64,000 nucleotides of DNA from Pseudoneobacillus sp052180215 (GTDB lineage: Bacteria; Bacillota; Bacilli; Bacillales; Cytobacillaceae): contig NZ_CP197471.1 of NCBI RefSeq assembly GCF_052180215.1, forward strand, positions 1,212,001 through 1,276,000. Direction: 5' to 3'. The position numbers and the translations under genes are program-made. Position 1 is the stretch's first letter. Each line of letters opens with the position of its first letter. Positions 18,584 to 27,547 of this stretch are shown in pieces. The notes under the pieces were generated by a model. That model was not told the DNA's origin, ran no database searches, and worked only from the letters and a program-made list of their open reading frames with translations.

Positions 18584-18757
18584 AAGCTGTTTTCGGATAG
18601 TTTGTGGTTTTCGTAAAAATCCCTAAAGCCGGATTTTTACAGGAGCTCTTAATAAGTGCTCAGCTCTTTTCTTCATTTTCATAAGAGTTTAACACCCTAT
18701 ATTGTGAAATGCTTAATTATTAGTTACCAAAAAGCAACAATGTTTCAGAAAAGAGCC
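18584..18757. mobile_element. MITE-like element, copy 1 (174 bp)
   Basis: Begins AAGCTGTTTTCGGATAG and ends CAGAAAAGAGCC; the ends are imperfect inverted repeats (GCTGTTTTC against GCTCTTTTC). It is flanked by the 7-bp direct repeat TTATTGG (18577-18583 and 18758-18764). No reading frame inside. Roughly 85 percent alike to copy 2 by eye, sharing the internal CCGGATTTTTACAGG and CACCCTATATTGT. Confidence 0.75.
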
Positions 18758-18770
18758 TTATTGGATAATA

Positions 18771-18810
18771 AAAAAACTGTCTGTAATGAAATGTAACAGA
18801 CAGTTTTTTA
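18771..18810 (-). terminator. Terminator, probably of the cwlQ/yjbK transcript
   Basis: ACTGTCTGT / ACAGACAGT stem flanked by A6 and T6, so it can act both ways. It now sits between the two MITE-like copies, 170-odd bases away from the cwlQ stop because copy 2 intervenes. Confidence 0.75.
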
Positions 18811-18827
18811 ATAATTATTTTTATGAA

Positions 18828-18999
18828 AAGCTGTTTTCGTATAGATTGTGGTTTTCATAAAAATCCCTAAGGCCGGATTTTTACAGGCTCTCTTAATAAT
18901 TGCCCAGCTCTTTTCTTCATTTTCATATGAGTTTGACACCCTATATTGTAAATTGCCATTTATTAGTTAGAAAAAACAACAAAGTTTCAGAAAAGAGCC
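18828..18999. mobile_element. MITE-like element, copy 2 (172 bp)
   Basis: Same ends as copy 1 and in the same orientation. It is flanked by TTATGAA (part of a 10-bp repeat TTATGAAAAG) at 18821-18830 and 19000-19009, different from the flank of copy 1, which supports an independent insertion. The right-hand duplication contains the cwlQ stop codon, so the insertion hit exactly the 3' end of that gene without breaking it. Confidence 0.75.
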
Positions 19000-19611
19000 T
19001 TATGAAAAGTAATGGTCCGTAATTTTTTTTACGTAGTTTTGTGTTTCACGGAATGGTGGAATTCCACCATGGCGGTCGACATTCCCAGGACCTGCATTGT
19101 AAGCGGCGAGAGCTAAGGGAATATCTCCATTGTAGCGGTCTAACATCTGACGCAAATACTTACTGCCGCCAAAAATATTATCCTTTACATCAAGAATATT
19201 TTGAACCCCTAATCCTTTTGCCGTGTCAGGCATTAGTTGCATTAATCCAGATGCCCCAGCTGAACTAATCGCATTAGGATTAAAATTTGATTCTTGCTGA
19301 ATGACCGAACGGATTAATTTACTAGGAATTTGATAATGCTCTGCTGCTTCCTCAATAATTTTGTTTATTTCTGCATTCCCCATTTTAGATTCTTTTAGGT
19401 TAAATGGGGGTATATAGGAATTGAACAAAGCTGCAGCTTTAGGTTTTGATTCATTTGGTAATGGTTCGTTTAAAGCTGTTATTTCATTTTCAGTTAAGAG
19501 TTCACTCAATAATTCTTGGAATAAAGAAGAACCAGAAGGATTGGCAGTTGTGGTTTGAAAATTTTGTAATGCCTTCAATTCTAACATAGCTTTTAATTTA
19601 TCAACGTTCAT
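19000..19611 (-). CDS. cwlQ: Lytic transglycosylase CwlQ (YjbJ)
   Basis: Cleaves peptidoglycan glycan strands. 203 residues; the SLT domain covers about 95-203, with the catalytic glutamate in RSVIQQESNFNPNAIS, then GASGLMQLMPDTAKGLG and LALAAYNAGPGNVDRHGG, all classic goose-lysozyme-type motifs. The first 90 residues are polar and likely disordered; there is no signal peptide, as in B. subtilis YjbJ. The 3' end abuts a MITE-like copy. Follows yjbK by 12 nt. Confidence 0.92.
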   Translation of the reverse strand: MNVDKLKAMLELKALQNFQTTTANPSGSSLFQELLSELLTENEITALNEPLPNESKPKAAALFNSYIPPFNLKESKMGNAEINKIIEEAAEHYQIPSKLIRSVIQQESNFNPNAISSAGASGLMQLMPDTAKGLGVQNILDVKDNIFGGSKYLRQMLDRYNGDIPLALAAYNAGPGNVDRHGGIPPFRETQNYVKKITDHYFS

Positions 19612-19623
19612 TGTTCTTCCCCT

Positions 19624-20232
19624 TTAGCGATCTTTATCCATTTCATCAGAGGATAATAACTTATATTTTCGTAAATAAAATCGTTTAATTTTATTGTCAG
19701 TTTTCCGTATAGGGATTTGTAAAGAGTTTAGAAGTGTATGAAAAACAACTTGTCCCTTTTCTCTATCATTTACTTCATATTCTAACTCATAGTCGTCAGT
19801 ATTTAAATAGGTACTATAATCCAAAACAAGTAATCCTTTTTCATATTCCCATTCAGCGCGTTTGGTTGTTAGAGTTCCGAAAAATTGGATTTGGTTAACA
19901 TCAATTTGCATTTCAGAAATTAGTTCTGAGACATGTCCTCCAGGGATTTGATTATTTTCGATTGCTTCTTTAGCTTCGGCTTCTGTCAAAACTTGATTGG
20001 TCTCTAAAAGTCCATCCTGGTAGGGTTGTTTAAGTGTAAGTTCATAAGAGTTGGCTTTTTGTCTGATTCTTAATGCAGAGCCTTTTTCCTTAAGGCTAAA
20101 CCTAACAGTATCAAAATAATGATTTGTTTGGAGAAAAAATTGAGAGTAATCCAGTCTAAAATGATCTTTTAATTTTTCATATTCTACTTTCGTTAGTTCA
20201 TTCTTAAATTCGATTTCAATGGATTGTGTCAA
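19624..20232 (-). CDS. yjbK: CYTH-domain phosphatase YjbK
   Basis: CYTH/triphosphate tunnel metalloenzyme fold of 202 residues, starting with the diagnostic EIEFKN; charged strands such as NHYFDT, ALRIRQKANSYELTLKQP and WEYEKGLLVLDYS alternate as expected for the tunnel. Likely acts on phosphate-rich small molecules; the substrate is unknown. First gene of the yjbK-cwlQ minus-strand pair, divergent from yjbL. Confidence 0.92.
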   Translation of the reverse strand: MTQSIEIEFKNELTKVEYEKLKDHFRLDYSQFFLQTNHYFDTVRFSLKEKGSALRIRQKANSYELTLKQPYQDGLLETNQVLTEAEAKEAIENNQIPGGHVSELISEMQIDVNQIQFFGTLTTKRAEWEYEKGLLVLDYSTYLNTDDYELEYEVNDREKGQVVFHTLLNSLQIPIRKTDNKIKRFYLRKYKLLSSDEMDKDR

Positions 20233-20363
20233 AGTCGTTCATCCTTTCTACCATAGTTTATCATGGAAAAGAAGGATAAAAAACTCTTGCCTATGAAAGT
20301 TTCACTTTATGATAAATGCTAAGGTTATGTTAAAATAAAAAAAGAATAATGGAGGTAGAAAAA

Positions 20364-20729
20364 ATGAAAAAAAAAGTACATATTAGGTCTGCAAAAATCG
20401 AAGATAATACATTATTCTTAAATGTAGAAGATAATTTTCATTTAACGAATGTTATAGCAAAAGAGCAAATGCTAGTTGATTCTGATCATTTTTCTTTTAT
20501 CTATCTAATAGAAGTAAATGATGAATTTACATATATTGTTTTACCTGAAGAAATATGGCCAACTTTAAAGGTTGCTTTGGAAAATTCTCATACTCCTGTC
20601 CTTTATAACCAAAAAGAAACATTGCCATTACCTATGTTTAAGGAAGAATTAGAATACCTAATAGACAATATCAGAGGTAATAGTAATTATGGTGAGGCTA
20701 TGGTTGAAAAAGTAGAAAGCACTTTTTAA
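20364..20729 (+). CDS. yjbL: UPF0738 family protein YjbL
   Basis: 121 residues starting MKKKVHIRSAKIEDNTLFL. Recognisable as the conserved Bacillus YjbL (UPF0738) by length, position before yjbM and the YIVLPEEIWP segment. Start is the ATG after ATGGAGGTAGAAAAA; an ATG overlapping the ribosome site is rejected. No membrane segment. Function unknown. Confidence 0.85.
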   Translation: MKKKVHIRSAKIEDNTLFLNVEDNFHLTNVIAKEQMLVDSDHFSFIYLIEVNDEFTYIVLPEEIWPTLKVALENSHTPVLYNQKETLPLPMFKEELEYLIDNIRGNSNYGEAMVEKVESTF

Positions 20730-20776
20730 TCTGTCATCCTTACAGAATAGAGAAATATGGATGAGGTGATAATCAT

Positions 20777-21412
20777 ATGAAACAATGGGACTATTTTTTG
20801 GCACCCTATAAGCAGGCAGTGGAAGAGCTTAAGGTCAAATTAAAAGGGATGAGAGGCCAATTTCAAATGGATACTAGTCATTCCCCGATTGAATTTGTTA
20901 CCGGGAGAGTGAAACCTATTGCAAGTATTTTAGATAAAGCCAACCAAAAAGGAATTGCACTCGATCGTTTAGAAGAAGAAATGCAGGATATTGCAGGACT
21001 TCGAATGATGTGCCAATTTGTTGATGATATCCATACAGTTGTACGTATGTTAAAAAATCGAAATGACTTTGAAGTAATTGAAGAACGGGATTATATTTCA
21101 CATCAAAAGAAAAGTGGGTATCGTTCTTATCATATGGTTATTTTATATCCTGTTCAAACCATCCAGGGAGAGAAAAAAATTCTCGTGGAAATCCAAATTA
21201 GAACATTAGCCATGAATTTCTGGGCTACAATTGAGCATTCACTTAACTATAAATATAAAGGTGACTTCCCAGAGGATATCAAGAAAAGGCTTCAAAGAGC
21301 GGCAGAAGCAGCATTCCATTTGGATGAGGAGATGTCGCAAATACGCGGGGAAATACAAGAAGCCCAAGCATTCTTTACTAGAAAAAAGGAAGCTCAAGAT
21401 GGAGAGAAATAA
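20777..21412 (+). CDS. yjbM: Small (p)ppGpp synthetase YjbM (RelQ/SasB)
   Basis: Makes (p)ppGpp from ATP and GDP/GTP without a hydrolase domain. 211 residues. Synthetase motifs in order: EFVTGRVKPIASILDKANQKG, DIAGLRMMCQFVDDI, KKSGYRSYHMVI, and VEIQIRTLAMNFWATIEHSLNYKY. The C-terminal helix is as in RelQ tetramers. First of yjbM-nadF-yjbO, with 31-nt and 0-nt gaps. Confidence 0.94.
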   Translation: MKQWDYFLAPYKQAVEELKVKLKGMRGQFQMDTSHSPIEFVTGRVKPIASILDKANQKGIALDRLEEEMQDIAGLRMMCQFVDDIHTVVRMLKNRNDFEVIEERDYISHQKKSGYRSYHMVILYPVQTIQGEKKILVEIQIRTLAMNFWATIEHSLNYKYKGDFPEDIKKRLQRAAEAAFHLDEEMSQIRGEIQEAQAFFTRKKEAQDGEK

Positions 21413-21443
21413 AACAATTTTACTATAAGAGGAGCTAAAGTTG

Positions 21444-22244
21444 ATGCGTTTTGCCATTACGACCAGAGGTGATCAAAAATCTAGTACTCTCATGTTAAAA
21501 ATGAGAACATATTTACAGGATTTTGATCTTATTTACGATGAGGATCAACCAGACATTGTAGTATCAATTGGCGGTGATGGCACTTTACTTTATGCCTTTC
21601 ATCGGTATAGCAGTCGATTGGATAAAACGGCTTTCGTTGGTGTCCATACAGGGCATTTAGGATTTTATGCTGATTGGGTACCAGAGGAAATTGAAAAACT
21701 AGTCATCGCCATCGCCAAAACTCCCTATCAAGTTATTGAATATCCGCTCCTAGAGGTAATTATTCGATATCAAAATGGCGGGAGAGAAACAAGATATTTA
21801 GCATTAAATGAATCCACTGTGAAAAGTGTAGAAGGTACCCTAGTAATGGATGTTGAGATAAGGGGAGAGCACTTTGAACGTTTTAGAGGAGATGGACTCT
21901 GTGTTTCCACTCCATCTGGAAGTACAGCTTACAACAAAGCATTAGGTGGAGCCATTATTCATCCGTCACTACCTTCTATCCAATTAGCTGAGATGGCATC
22001 GATTAACAATAGAGTATTTCGTACGGTAGGCTCACCTCTCATCCTTCCAGATCATCATACATGTATGTTAAAGCCAGTTAATCGTCCAGATTTTCAAGTA
22101 ACCGTTGACCATTTAACACTTTTACATAAGGATGTTAAATCGATACAATTTCGAGTAGCAAATGAAAAGATTCGTTTTGCCAGGTTCCGACCTTTTCCTT
22201 TTTGGAAAAGAGTACATGATTCATTTATATCGGATTCAAATTAA
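21444..22244 (+). CDS. nadF: NAD kinase
   Basis: Phosphorylates NAD to NADP. 266 residues with the family signatures SIGGDGTLLYAFHRY and STPSGSTAYNKALGGAIIHP, plus NESTVKS. The ATG is chosen over the preceding TTG by the family start MRFAITTRGD. Stop and the next start (yjbO) are adjacent with no spacer, suggesting translational coupling, the same order as in B. subtilis yjbN-yjbO. Confidence 0.95.
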   Translation: MRFAITTRGDQKSSTLMLKMRTYLQDFDLIYDEDQPDIVVSIGGDGTLLYAFHRYSSRLDKTAFVGVHTGHLGFYADWVPEEIEKLVIAIAKTPYQVIEYPLLEVIIRYQNGGRETRYLALNESTVKSVEGTLVMDVEIRGEHFERFRGDGLCVSTPSGSTAYNKALGGAIIHPSLPSIQLAEMASINNRVFRTVGSPLILPDHHTCMLKPVNRPDFQVTVDHLTLLHKDVKSIQFRVANEKIRFARFRPFPFWKRVHDSFISDSN

Positions 22245-23147
22245 ATGGAACAACCATTTTCTCTTACTTGGATTATTAGCCATCAAGATTCAGAAAAGAC
22301 GATTAAAGACTTTTTAAAAGAACAAGAAATATCAAAAGCTGCTTTAACAGATATTAAGTTTAATGGTGGAAAAATATTAATCAATGATCTTGAGATGAAT
22401 GTGCGTTACAAACTTCAAAATGAAGATCTTTTAAAAATTATTTTCCCACTAGAAATCCCTAGTGAGGGAGTCATAAAGGAAGCAATACCATTAAGTATTG
22501 TTTATGAAGATGAATATGTGTTGGTAGTCAATAAGCCTGCATACATGAATACAATTCCATCTAGAGAGCATCCGACAGGAAGTTTAGCTAGCGCACTGCT
22601 AAACTACTATGGGACGATAGGATTATCTGCAGCTACTCATATTGTAACGAGATTAGATCGTAATACTTCTGGATTAGTATTAGTGGCCAAACACCGGCAT
22701 GTCCACCATTTATTAAGTGAACAACAAAAAAAAGGACTTGTAAAAAGGACGTATATTGCTCTTGTTCATGGCATTATTCAAAATGAAGCAGGAACAATAG
22801 AAGCTTCTATAGGCAGAAAATCAGATAGTATCATAGAGAGGGAAGTAACGGAAGAAGGGCAATATGCTTGTACCCATTATCAGCTCCTACAAAATTTTAT
22901 CGATTATAGTTATATTCAACTGCGCCTAGAAACCGGAAGAACCCATCAAATTAGGGTGCATATGTCCTATCTTGGACACCCACTATTGGGGGATGATCTT
23001 TATGGTGGCGATATGTGCTATATTAACCGTCAAGCCTTGCATTGTAAACGACTAGCTTTTGTTCATCCTTTTAATAAGGAAGTTTTCACTTTTGAAATTG
23101 AAAACCCTGTTGATATCGAAAAATTAATAAAGGCTGACCATTCTTAA
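22245..23147 (+). CDS. yjbO: RluA/RluD-family pseudouridine synthase YjbO
   Basis: Converts uridine to pseudouridine in RNA. 300 residues; an S4-like N-terminal part (about 10-75) precedes the catalytic domain with HIVTRLDRNTSGLVLVAK (catalytic Asp in RLDRNTSG) and ETGRTHQIRVHMSYLGHPLLGDDLYGG. The exact RNA site is not predictable here. It begins at the base after the nadF stop. Confidence 0.93.
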   Translation: MEQPFSLTWIISHQDSEKTIKDFLKEQEISKAALTDIKFNGGKILINDLEMNVRYKLQNEDLLKIIFPLEIPSEGVIKEAIPLSIVYEDEYVLVVNKPAYMNTIPSREHPTGSLASALLNYYGTIGLSAATHIVTRLDRNTSGLVLVAKHRHVHHLLSEQQKKGLVKRTYIALVHGIIQNEAGTIEASIGRKSDSIIEREVTEEGQYACTHYQLLQNFIDYSYIQLRLETGRTHQIRVHMSYLGHPLLGDDLYGGDMCYINRQALHCKRLAFVHPFNKEVFTFEIENPVDIEKLIKADHS

Positions 23148-23173
23148 ATGGCCAGCCTTATCTTTTGAGTAAA

Positions 23174-23911
23174 TTAAGTGATTTCTCTAAATTTTTCAGC
23201 AACAAATGGCATGGTAGAAGATACAGAAATAGTTTCCTTTTCAGGGTATTGGAGAGCGGTTAATTTTCCACCGAATACGGCACCAGTATCAATGTTTACC
23301 GTATTGCCGACCCAGCGAACGTTCTCTACAGGAGTATGACCATAAACAACTAATGGTTTTCCTTTATAACTCTTTGCCCAATCGCGGCGAATAGGTGTTC
23401 CATCAGGATTTGTTTTACCTGTTATATCACCGTACAAGACAAAGGTTTTAACCCCTGAATGTGTTTTTCCAATATAATCCTCACGAATACCTGCGTGTGT
23501 AATGACTAGCTTTCCCTCATCCAGTACTTGATATAGTGGTGCATTTTGGTAAAGCTCTATAAACATATCTCTAATGCGTTTTTGTTCCTGTGGAATTAAA
23601 GATTCATATTCAGCGACTGTTGTTTCTAAGCCGTGTGAAACTTGAACCTTATTTCCAAGAAAAAACCGGTAAAGCTTATTACAATGGTTACCAGGACTAT
23701 AATGAGCCCCTTGCTCTTTTACTAACCTCCACACTATTTCTATAATTTTAAGAGACAGCGGGCCACGGTCAGTTAAATCACCTACAAAAGCAAGTTTTCG
23801 TTTTTCGGGATGTATTGGAATATCGGTTATCCACGAATATCCAAGCTTTTCAGTTAATGCTTTAAATTCTGGGTAACACCCATGGATATCACCTATAATA
23901 TCTATTTTCAT
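23174..23911 (-). CDS. prpE: Bis(5'-nucleosyl)-tetraphosphatase PrpE
   Basis: Calcineurin-like metallophosphatase. 245 residues with all metal-ligand motifs: GDIHG (7-11), GDLTDRGP, GNH, and late histidines in VITHAG and VYGHTP. B. subtilis PrpE hydrolyses Ap4A and dephosphorylates proteins; it affects spore germination. Ribosome site GGGAGG before the ATG. Convergent with yjbO. Confidence 0.94.
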   Translation of the reverse strand: MKIDIIGDIHGCYPEFKALTEKLGYSWITDIPIHPEKRKLAFVGDLTDRGPLSLKIIEIVWRLVKEQGAHYSPGNHCNKLYRFFLGNKVQVSHGLETTVAEYESLIPQEQKRIRDMFIELYQNAPLYQVLDEGKLVITHAGIREDYIGKTHSGVKTFVLYGDITGKTNPDGTPIRRDWAKSYKGKPLVVYGHTPVENVRWVGNTVNIDTGAVFGGKLTALQYPEKETISVSSTMPFVAEKFREIT

Positions 23912-24116
23912 TTGTTAGCCTCCCTGAATGATTTTCGTTCTGATAATAAGTCATAAAAAGTATTCCCAAGAGGAATAGAATTAACAACTTCAAAAAGATT
24001 CAATTAAAATGATTAAGGGTAAAGTAGGGAAATAATATAAACATCGATAAATTTGGAATGCTTTTGATTTAAAAAAGTTGATTGAAAGAAAAAATATTGG
24101 AAAAGGGGGGAACAAG

Positions 24117-25502
24117 ATGAAGGAGCAAAAAGAATATAATGAGGGAAGTAAGGAGCAAATGAATTCTGCTCTGTTGAAACAAACCTTAAAGAATGAAGAT
24201 ATGGTTACGTTTCGTGAGGAATTTTTGCACCTACATCCATATGATCAGGCTATCTTTTTTCAAAATCTTCATGAGGATCTTCGATCAACGATTTATCACT
24301 ATTTATCTCCTGAAGAGATGGCTTCCCTTTTTGAAAATTTAGAGATTGAGGAAGCCGAATATAAAGATGTCCTGGCGGAAATGAATCCTACCTATGCGGC
24401 CGATATGTTATCTAATATGTATGCCGATGATGCAGTTGATGTTTTAAATGAATTGGACAAAGATCAAGTAGCCAGTTATTTAACGATTATGGATGATGAA
24501 GCTGCAGATGAAATAAAAGAGCTTCTCCATTATGAAGAATATACAGCTGGAAGTATCATGACGACGGAATTTATCGCTATATCTAAAAATCAAACGGTCC
24601 GTTCAGCTATGTTTATTCTGAAAAATGAAGCTCCTAGAGCCGAAACGATTTATTACCTTTATGTGATTGATGAGGAGAAGCATCTTGTTGGCGTTATTTC
24701 ATTAAGAGATTTAATTGTGAGTCATGACGATGTGATGATATCAGAAATAATGTACGATCGGGTCGTTTCGGTTTCAGTTGGGGAGGACCAGGAAGAAGTT
24801 GTGAAGAAAATGAAGGACTATAACTTTTTAGCGGTACCAGTTGTAGACTTTCAAAACCATCTTTTAGGGATTATCACTGTCGATGATATTATGGATGTTA
24901 TGGAGGAAGAAGCCTCAGATGACTATTCGAAATTGGCGGCGGTATCTGATATGGATACACTTGACCGAAACCCTATATCTGCAGCGAAAAAAAGGTTACC
25001 ATGGTTAATTATTCTTTTATTTTTAGGGATGTTTACCGCCAGTTTAATTGGAAAGTTTGAGGAAACGCTAAGTAAAGTAGCGATTCTTGCTATGTTCATA
25101 CCACTAATAGCTGGAATGGCCGGAAATACGGGAACCCAAGCACTAGCAGTTGCGGTTCGCGGGATTGCAACAGGTGACTTACAGAAAGAGAGTAAGTTTA
25201 AATTGTTGATAAGAGAGGCTGGAACTGGTTTAATAACAGGAGCAACCTGTGGAATCGTGGTCACCTTGGTCGTGTTTATTTGGCAAAGCGACTTTTTTCT
25301 TGGGGTATTGGTTGGAGTTTCTATTTTTTCGACATTATTTGTTGCGACTTTAGCAGGATCCTTTATTCCATTAATCATGCATAGATTTAAAATAGACCCA
25401 GCAGTTGCATCAGGTCCTTTTATCACAACCATTAATGACATTATTAGTATTTTAATTTATTTTGGCATGGCCACTATTTTTATGAATTATTTAGCACCTT
25501 AA
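24117..25502 (+). CDS. mgtE: Magnesium transporter MgtE
   Basis: Mg2+ channel/transporter of 461 residues. In order: MgtE N domain (about 25-125, DMLSNMYADDAVDVLNEL), tandem CBS domains (about 135-260, YTAGSIMTTEFIAI, VGVISLRDLIVS), then five membrane helices beginning LPWLIILLFLGMFTASLIG with the signature PLIAGMAGNTGTQALAVAVRG. Start is the ATG after AAAAGGGGGGAACAAG. The leader shows no M-box riboswitch that I can see. Next gene 14 nt downstream. Confidence 0.93.
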   Translation: MKEQKEYNEGSKEQMNSALLKQTLKNEDMVTFREEFLHLHPYDQAIFFQNLHEDLRSTIYHYLSPEEMASLFENLEIEEAEYKDVLAEMNPTYAADMLSNMYADDAVDVLNELDKDQVASYLTIMDDEAADEIKELLHYEEYTAGSIMTTEFIAISKNQTVRSAMFILKNEAPRAETIYYLYVIDEEKHLVGVISLRDLIVSHDDVMISEIMYDRVVSVSVGEDQEEVVKKMKDYNFLAVPVVDFQNHLLGIITVDDIMDVMEEEASDDYSKLAAVSDMDTLDRNPISAAKKRLPWLIILLFLGMFTASLIGKFEETLSKVAILAMFIPLIAGMAGNTGTQALAVAVRGIATGDLQKESKFKLLIREAGTGLITGATCGIVVTLVVFIWQSDFFLGVLVGVSIFSTLFVATLAGSFIPLIMHRFKIDPAVASGPFITTINDIISILIYFGMATIFMNYLAP

Positions 25503-25516
25503 AAGGAGGGAGATGG

Positions 25517-27376
25517 ATGGAGCATCAATCAGTAGCATCGTTAGTTATTGTCATGGTCGTAGCTTTTATTACACCAATACTCATGCATCGCTTTAAATTA
25601 AACTTCATACCTGTTGTTGTAGCAGAAATTATTATGGGGTTAATTATTGGAAAAAGTGGAATCAATATCGTTCATGATGATGTATGGTTAGGAACATTGT
25701 CTACATTAGGATTTATCTTTTTAATGTTTTTAAGTGGATTAGAGATAGACTTTTCGGCTTTTACCGGCAAAAAAAAGCGTGAAAAGCTTACAAATGGAAA
25801 ATTAGAACCTAATACCTTTGTCGTTGCCAGTCTGATATTTGTAGGTATTTTTATTTTATCTTTAGGCTTATCTTACTTATTTGTGTTGATGGGCTTTATT
25901 GAAAATGCCTTTCATATGACGCTAATCATCTCAACGATTTCTTTAGGGGTGGTTTTACCTACACTAAAGGAAGCGCATTTAACCAAAACAGCTATTGGTC
26001 AAATTATTCTGCTTGTCGCAGTTATTGCTGATTTAGTGACAATGATTTTATTAGCTGTATTTGTTTCTCTTTACGATAAGAGTGGCGGAAATACTTGGTT
26101 ATTATTAATCCTTTTTGCAGCAGGAGTAGGACTTTATTTTCTTGGAAAAAGGTTTAAAAATCGGAACTTCCTTGAGGCGATGTCTAAAGGAACGATTCAA
26201 ATTGGTACCCGTGCGGTTTTTGCATTGATTATTATTTTAGTAGCCGTATCTGAAACGGTAGGGGCGGAAAATATTTTAGGAGCTTTTTTAGCTGGGGTAT
26301 TAGTATCTTTACTATCACCGAATCAAGAACTAGTACACAAGCTTGATTCCTTTGGATATGGATTTTTAATTCCGATTTTCTTTGTAATGGTTGGAGTAAA
26401 TTTAGATATTTGGTCATTATTCAGTGATCCTAAGTTGCTATTATTGATTCCGCTTTTGTTTATTGCATTATTAATATCCAAATTCATTCCTACTTATTTG
26501 TTAAGCTTCTGGTATGATAAGAAAACGGTCATTGCATCAGGTTTCTTGTTAACTTCAACATTATCGCTTGTTATTGCTGCAGCAACGATTGGAGAAAGAA
26601 TTAAAATTATTTCTCCTGAAATGAGCGGGACACTTATATTAGTAGCAGTACTCACAAGTGTTATTACCCCTACTGTCTTTAAAAAAATGTTCCCACAAGA
26701 ATCGGTTACAGCAAAAAAAATCAAGGTCGCTTTTGTTGGAGCCAATCAAGTCACAATGCCTGTATCCCTTGAATTAAAATCCTCATTATATGAACCAACC
26801 TTATATCATTTAAAGCAAGAGGAAAGAGCTGGTATTCCAATTGCCGATTCAGCATTTGATATTATTGAGGTTGAAGATTATTCTATAGAAACACTTGAGG
26901 AAACCGCTGTAATGGAATCGGATGTGGTAGTTGTCTCAACTGGAGACGATGAACTAAATGCGACACTTGCAATTGCTTTTAAAGAAAAAGGTGTAAATCG
27001 GGTCATCGTAAGAATTGAGGCACCTGACTTAGAAGCAGGGCTGAAAGAGCATGATATCGAAGTCTTTTCTGTTTTATTATCAACTAAAACATTGATGCGA
27101 GCATTAATTGAATCACCAAGCTTAATGAACATCCTAAATAATCAGGAAACATCTCTATATGAAATTCGGATGGTTAATGAACAGTTTGCAGGGATGAGTA
27201 TAAGAAGATTTCCATTCACAGGTGACGTAATTTTCGTGCGAATCTTGCGGGGCAGAGATTCCATCGTTCCACATGGCGATACCGAACTACAAATGAATGA
27301 CCGTTTAATCGTAACAGGCTCAAAAGAATACGTTGACGAACTAAAACGTGAGCTCGAATTCTGCGAATGGTGTTAG
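25517..27376 (+). CDS. yjbQ: CPA2-family cation:proton antiporter YjbQ with RCK domains
   Basis: 619 residues. About twelve membrane helices (residues 5-390) of the Na+/H+ exchanger (KefB-like) type, then a cytoplasmic part with RCK_N (about 395-510, KVAFVGANQVTMPVSLEL) and RCK_C (about 530-617, GDTELQMNDRLIVTGS). Such proteins move K+ or Na+ against H+ under nucleotide control. Ion choice is not visible in the sequence. Preceded by AAAGGAGGGAG; likely co-transcribed with mgtE. Confidence 0.9.
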   Translation: MEHQSVASLVIVMVVAFITPILMHRFKLNFIPVVVAEIIMGLIIGKSGINIVHDDVWLGTLSTLGFIFLMFLSGLEIDFSAFTGKKKREKLTNGKLEPNTFVVASLIFVGIFILSLGLSYLFVLMGFIENAFHMTLIISTISLGVVLPTLKEAHLTKTAIGQIILLVAVIADLVTMILLAVFVSLYDKSGGNTWLLLILFAAGVGLYFLGKRFKNRNFLEAMSKGTIQIGTRAVFALIIILVAVSETVGAENILGAFLAGVLVSLLSPNQELVHKLDSFGYGFLIPIFFVMVGVNLDIWSLFSDPKLLLLIPLLFIALLISKFIPTYLLSFWYDKKTVIASGFLLTSTLSLVIAAATIGERIKIISPEMSGTLILVAVLTSVITPTVFKKMFPQESVTAKKIKVAFVGANQVTMPVSLELKSSLYEPTLYHLKQEERAGIPIADSAFDIIEVEDYSIETLEETAVMESDVVVVSTGDDELNATLAIAFKEKGVNRVIVRIEAPDLEAGLKEHDIEVFSVLLSTKTLMRALIESPSLMNILNNQETSLYEIRMVNEQFAGMSIRRFPFTGDVIFVRILRGRDSIVPHGDTELQMNDRLIVTGSKEYVDELKRELEFCEWC

Positions 27377-27413
27377 GAAATACTAAAAACTAAATAACCC
27401 ACTTTAGCCAATT

Positions 27414-27448
27414 AACGCACTGGGGGTCAGACCCCCAGTGCGTTAATG
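27414..27448. repeat. Strong palindrome containing GGGGGTC/GACCCCC
   Basis: TTAACGCACTGGGGGTC and its complement are separated by a single A, giving an almost perfect 17-bp-arm hairpin. No T-run follows, so it is not a standard terminator. Similar GGGGTCAGACCCC palindromes occur as dispersed repeats in many bacteria (from memory, not checked). Confidence 0.7.
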
Positions 27449-27496
27449 CGTTAAAATGCGGTGTCCAAGCTTTTCATTTTTTTTGATTTCGTGTAT

Positions 27497-27515
27497 ATTA
27501 GTACTAGGTACTAAT
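27497..27515 (+). promoter_or_regulatory. FapR operator in the fabI promoter
   Basis: ATTAGTACTAGGTACTAAT is a perfect 8-bp inverted repeat around TAG, matching the FapR consensus (TTAGTAC...GTACTAA). It lies 33 nt before fabI, over the likely -10/start region. FapR represses fatty-acid genes until malonyl-CoA accumulates. Confidence 0.88.
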
Positions 27516-27547
27516 AACTTGTAATATTATTTGGGAGGCATACATAA

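Noticed and set aside
23912..24116. M-box (magnesium) riboswitch before mgtE
   Set aside because: The leader of about 200 nt shares a divergent region with prpE and shows no recognisable M-box core or terminator.
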